A program made the position numbers and the translations under genes. From Paratrimastix pyriformis (Eukaryota; Preaxostyla; Paratrimastigidae): a stretch of DNA of 64,000 nucleotides. The DNA lies in contig JAPMOS010000005.1 of the NCBI GenBank assembly GCA_027972325.1, forward strand, positions 280,001-344,000, written 5' to 3'. A model generated the notes under the pieces. The model searched no databases, was not told where the DNA came from, and was given only the letters and a program-made list of their open reading frames with translations. Each line of letters begins with the position of its first letter. Within the stretch, counting starts at the first letter, position 1. This document shows positions 62,831-64,000 of the stretch, piece by piece.

Positions 62831-63315
62831 CGGCAGCAGAGCGGGTGGGCGTGCGGGGCATGGGGGGGTATTGCGGGGATGCCCGACCATGCCAGACGGC
62901 GCAGGGGGGGCTGGACGGGGGAGCGATGGCGTCGGCGTCGGGGCCGGGGTGGAGCCGACGCGTCGGGTGGGGGTGACGGCGAGCCTGTGTGCGGGGGTGT
63001 GTGTGCGGGTGTGTGTGCGGGTGTGCGAGTGTGCGGGGGAGGGGGGGGGGGTTGAGATGATGCCGGAACAATCACTCTTCCCCCCCATCGCCATACCATC
63101 ACCCCCATCGCCATCACCCCCATTCCATTTCATCACCATCCGTATCACCCCATCTGTGTCACCTCCTCCTCCCTCCCCCCTCCCCCCCTCCCCCCCCACA
63201 AGGGTATCATCACCCAGCCAGCCAGACCCCGGGATGGCGGCGATGTGGCTCCGACCCCAGATGTCGACCTCCCCAGGGTGCCGCACCCGCGGCAGGGGCA
63301 AGCGGCCCGTCGGGG

Positions 63316-64000
63316 TCAGGATCCGAACTCGGCTCCCTCCTCGCTGGGCGCCAGGCTGGTGCTGCTGCTGCAGGTCTCGTCAAGGTCCGAGGCGGCCACC
63401 GGGCAGGGCTGCCGGTAGGCGGGCGGGGTCCGCGTCCGGTGCGGGCATAGCGAGAAGTGCTGGCGCGGAGGGAGGAAGAGGGTGGTGGTGGTGGAGGAGG
63501 CAGGTTTGCGGGGTGTGGTGAGAAATGGATGGTCACCCGTCATAGTGGTCATGGCCCCATCAGGCCCCCACCCGTGGTATATCCCCCAGGCCACCCCCCC
63601 CCCCCCCCCCATCGCTTCCCTGTCCCCACCCGCCCACGCCCCGGTCTCTCCTCCCCTCCCATCCAGACCAGCGCGCTCAGCACGGCCGGGTCCAGCGGCT
63701 CCCCGCCCCTGCCGGCGCCCCGCACGACGAGCCGCTTCAGCCGGGGGCACATCCGCACCAGGGCCCGGAGGCCCCCCTCGCCCAGGCCCTCGCACCCAAT
63801 GGCCGTCAGCCCGCGCAGCCGGCCCAGGACGGGGACCCGTGGCGCGGGCTGGGGCGGTGCCCCGGGCAGGCTGTGGGCGGCCGGCTCCGTGTCGCTGGTC
63901 TGGAGGGACTTCAGGTAGGTCGGCACCAGGGTGCCCGTCAGCCCGCCGCAGAACTCGAGACGTAGGAAGCGCAGGTGGGGGCAGTGGTGCAGCAGCTGGG
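63316..64000 (-). CDS. Leucine-rich-repeat (AMN1/F-box type) protein, C-terminal part
   Basis: The gene enters from the right edge. Exon 64000-63669 encodes cysteine-containing LRRs of the RNI/AMN1 type (CPHLRFLRLEFCGGLTG; LTAIGCEGLGEGGLRALV, CPRLKRLVVRG) and ends at a GTCTGG donor. The next exon probably starts at 63461 (HFSLCPHR...) and ends at a TGA near 63318-63316. These repeats are typical of F-box substrate receptors and ribonuclease-inhibitor-like proteins; any F-box would lie outside the window. Caution: another open frame at about 63330-63230 (VRHPGEVDIWGRSHIAAIPG, then GTCTGG) also looks coding. The LRR gene might therefore continue into the large gene to its left rather than stop here. 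Confidence 0.62.
   Translation of the reverse strand, partial: PAAAPLPPPALPTSRVLRRADGHPGADLPEVPPDQRHGAGRPQPARGTAPARATGPRPGPAARADGHWVRGPGRGGPPGPGADVPPAEAARRAGRRQGRGAAGPGRAERAGLDGRGGETGAWAGGDREAMGGGGGVAWGIYHGWGPDGAMTTMTGDHPFLTTPRKPASSTTTTLFLPPRQHFSLCPHRTRTPPAYRQPCPVAASDLDETCSSSTSLAPSEEGAEFGS

Overview
The window is nuclear DNA of a GC-rich, unicellular, probably flagellated eukaryote. The genes are interrupted by many spliceosomal introns. They include a basal-body protein (CCDC61/VFL3 type), an ER glycosylation subunit (ALG14), a Qa-SNARE, a tRNA-acetylation factor (THUMPD1/Tan1) and large EGF/PSI cell-surface proteins. I cannot name the species. A free-living heterotrophic flagellate with a bacterial-type zinc alcohol dehydrogenase would fit. 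No transposase, reverse transcriptase, capsid or CRISPR element was recognised.

Left half (1-39143): three cell-surface genes. A partial minus-strand gene (1-3608) starts with a signal peptide and runs off the left edge. Head-to-head with it lies a plus-strand gene (3839-10121) for a type I membrane protein, built from one beta-sandwich domain per exon, then EGF-like exons, a membrane span and a Pro-rich tail. Facing it, tail to tail, is a 27.6-kb minus-strand gene (39143-11553) of roughly 52 exons. It encodes a secreted N-terminus, PSI and EGF modules, many unassigned ectodomain exons and three C-terminal membrane spans. The first gene and the N-terminal part of the giant gene are paralogous. 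The giant gene's introns are swollen by ATC/GAT microsatellites and also hold a tRNA-Ser(AGA), a tRNA-like sequence, a 65-unit CAG/CTG tract and dispersed repeats.

Right half (39311-64000): compact housekeeping genes with introns mostly of about 38-120 nt. In order: zinc alcohol dehydrogenase (+), CCDC61 (-), an unknown Pro-rich protein (-), ALG14 (+), a secreted Cys-array protein (-), a syntaxin (-), THUMPD1 (+), a very large unknown Pro/Ala/Gln-rich protein (-), and the C-terminal part of a leucine-rich-repeat protein (-). Four gene pairs are divergent, with only 74-230 bp between start codons.

The most striking shared property is the intron donor. Across all nine multi-exon genes the 5' splice site is mainly GTCCGY, GTCTGY or GTTTGY (GT-pyrimidine-pyrimidine-G), not GTRAGT. 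Gene models below were built by hand from reading frame, intron phase, family alignment from memory and this donor pattern. Boundaries given to the base are those I could phase in both directions.
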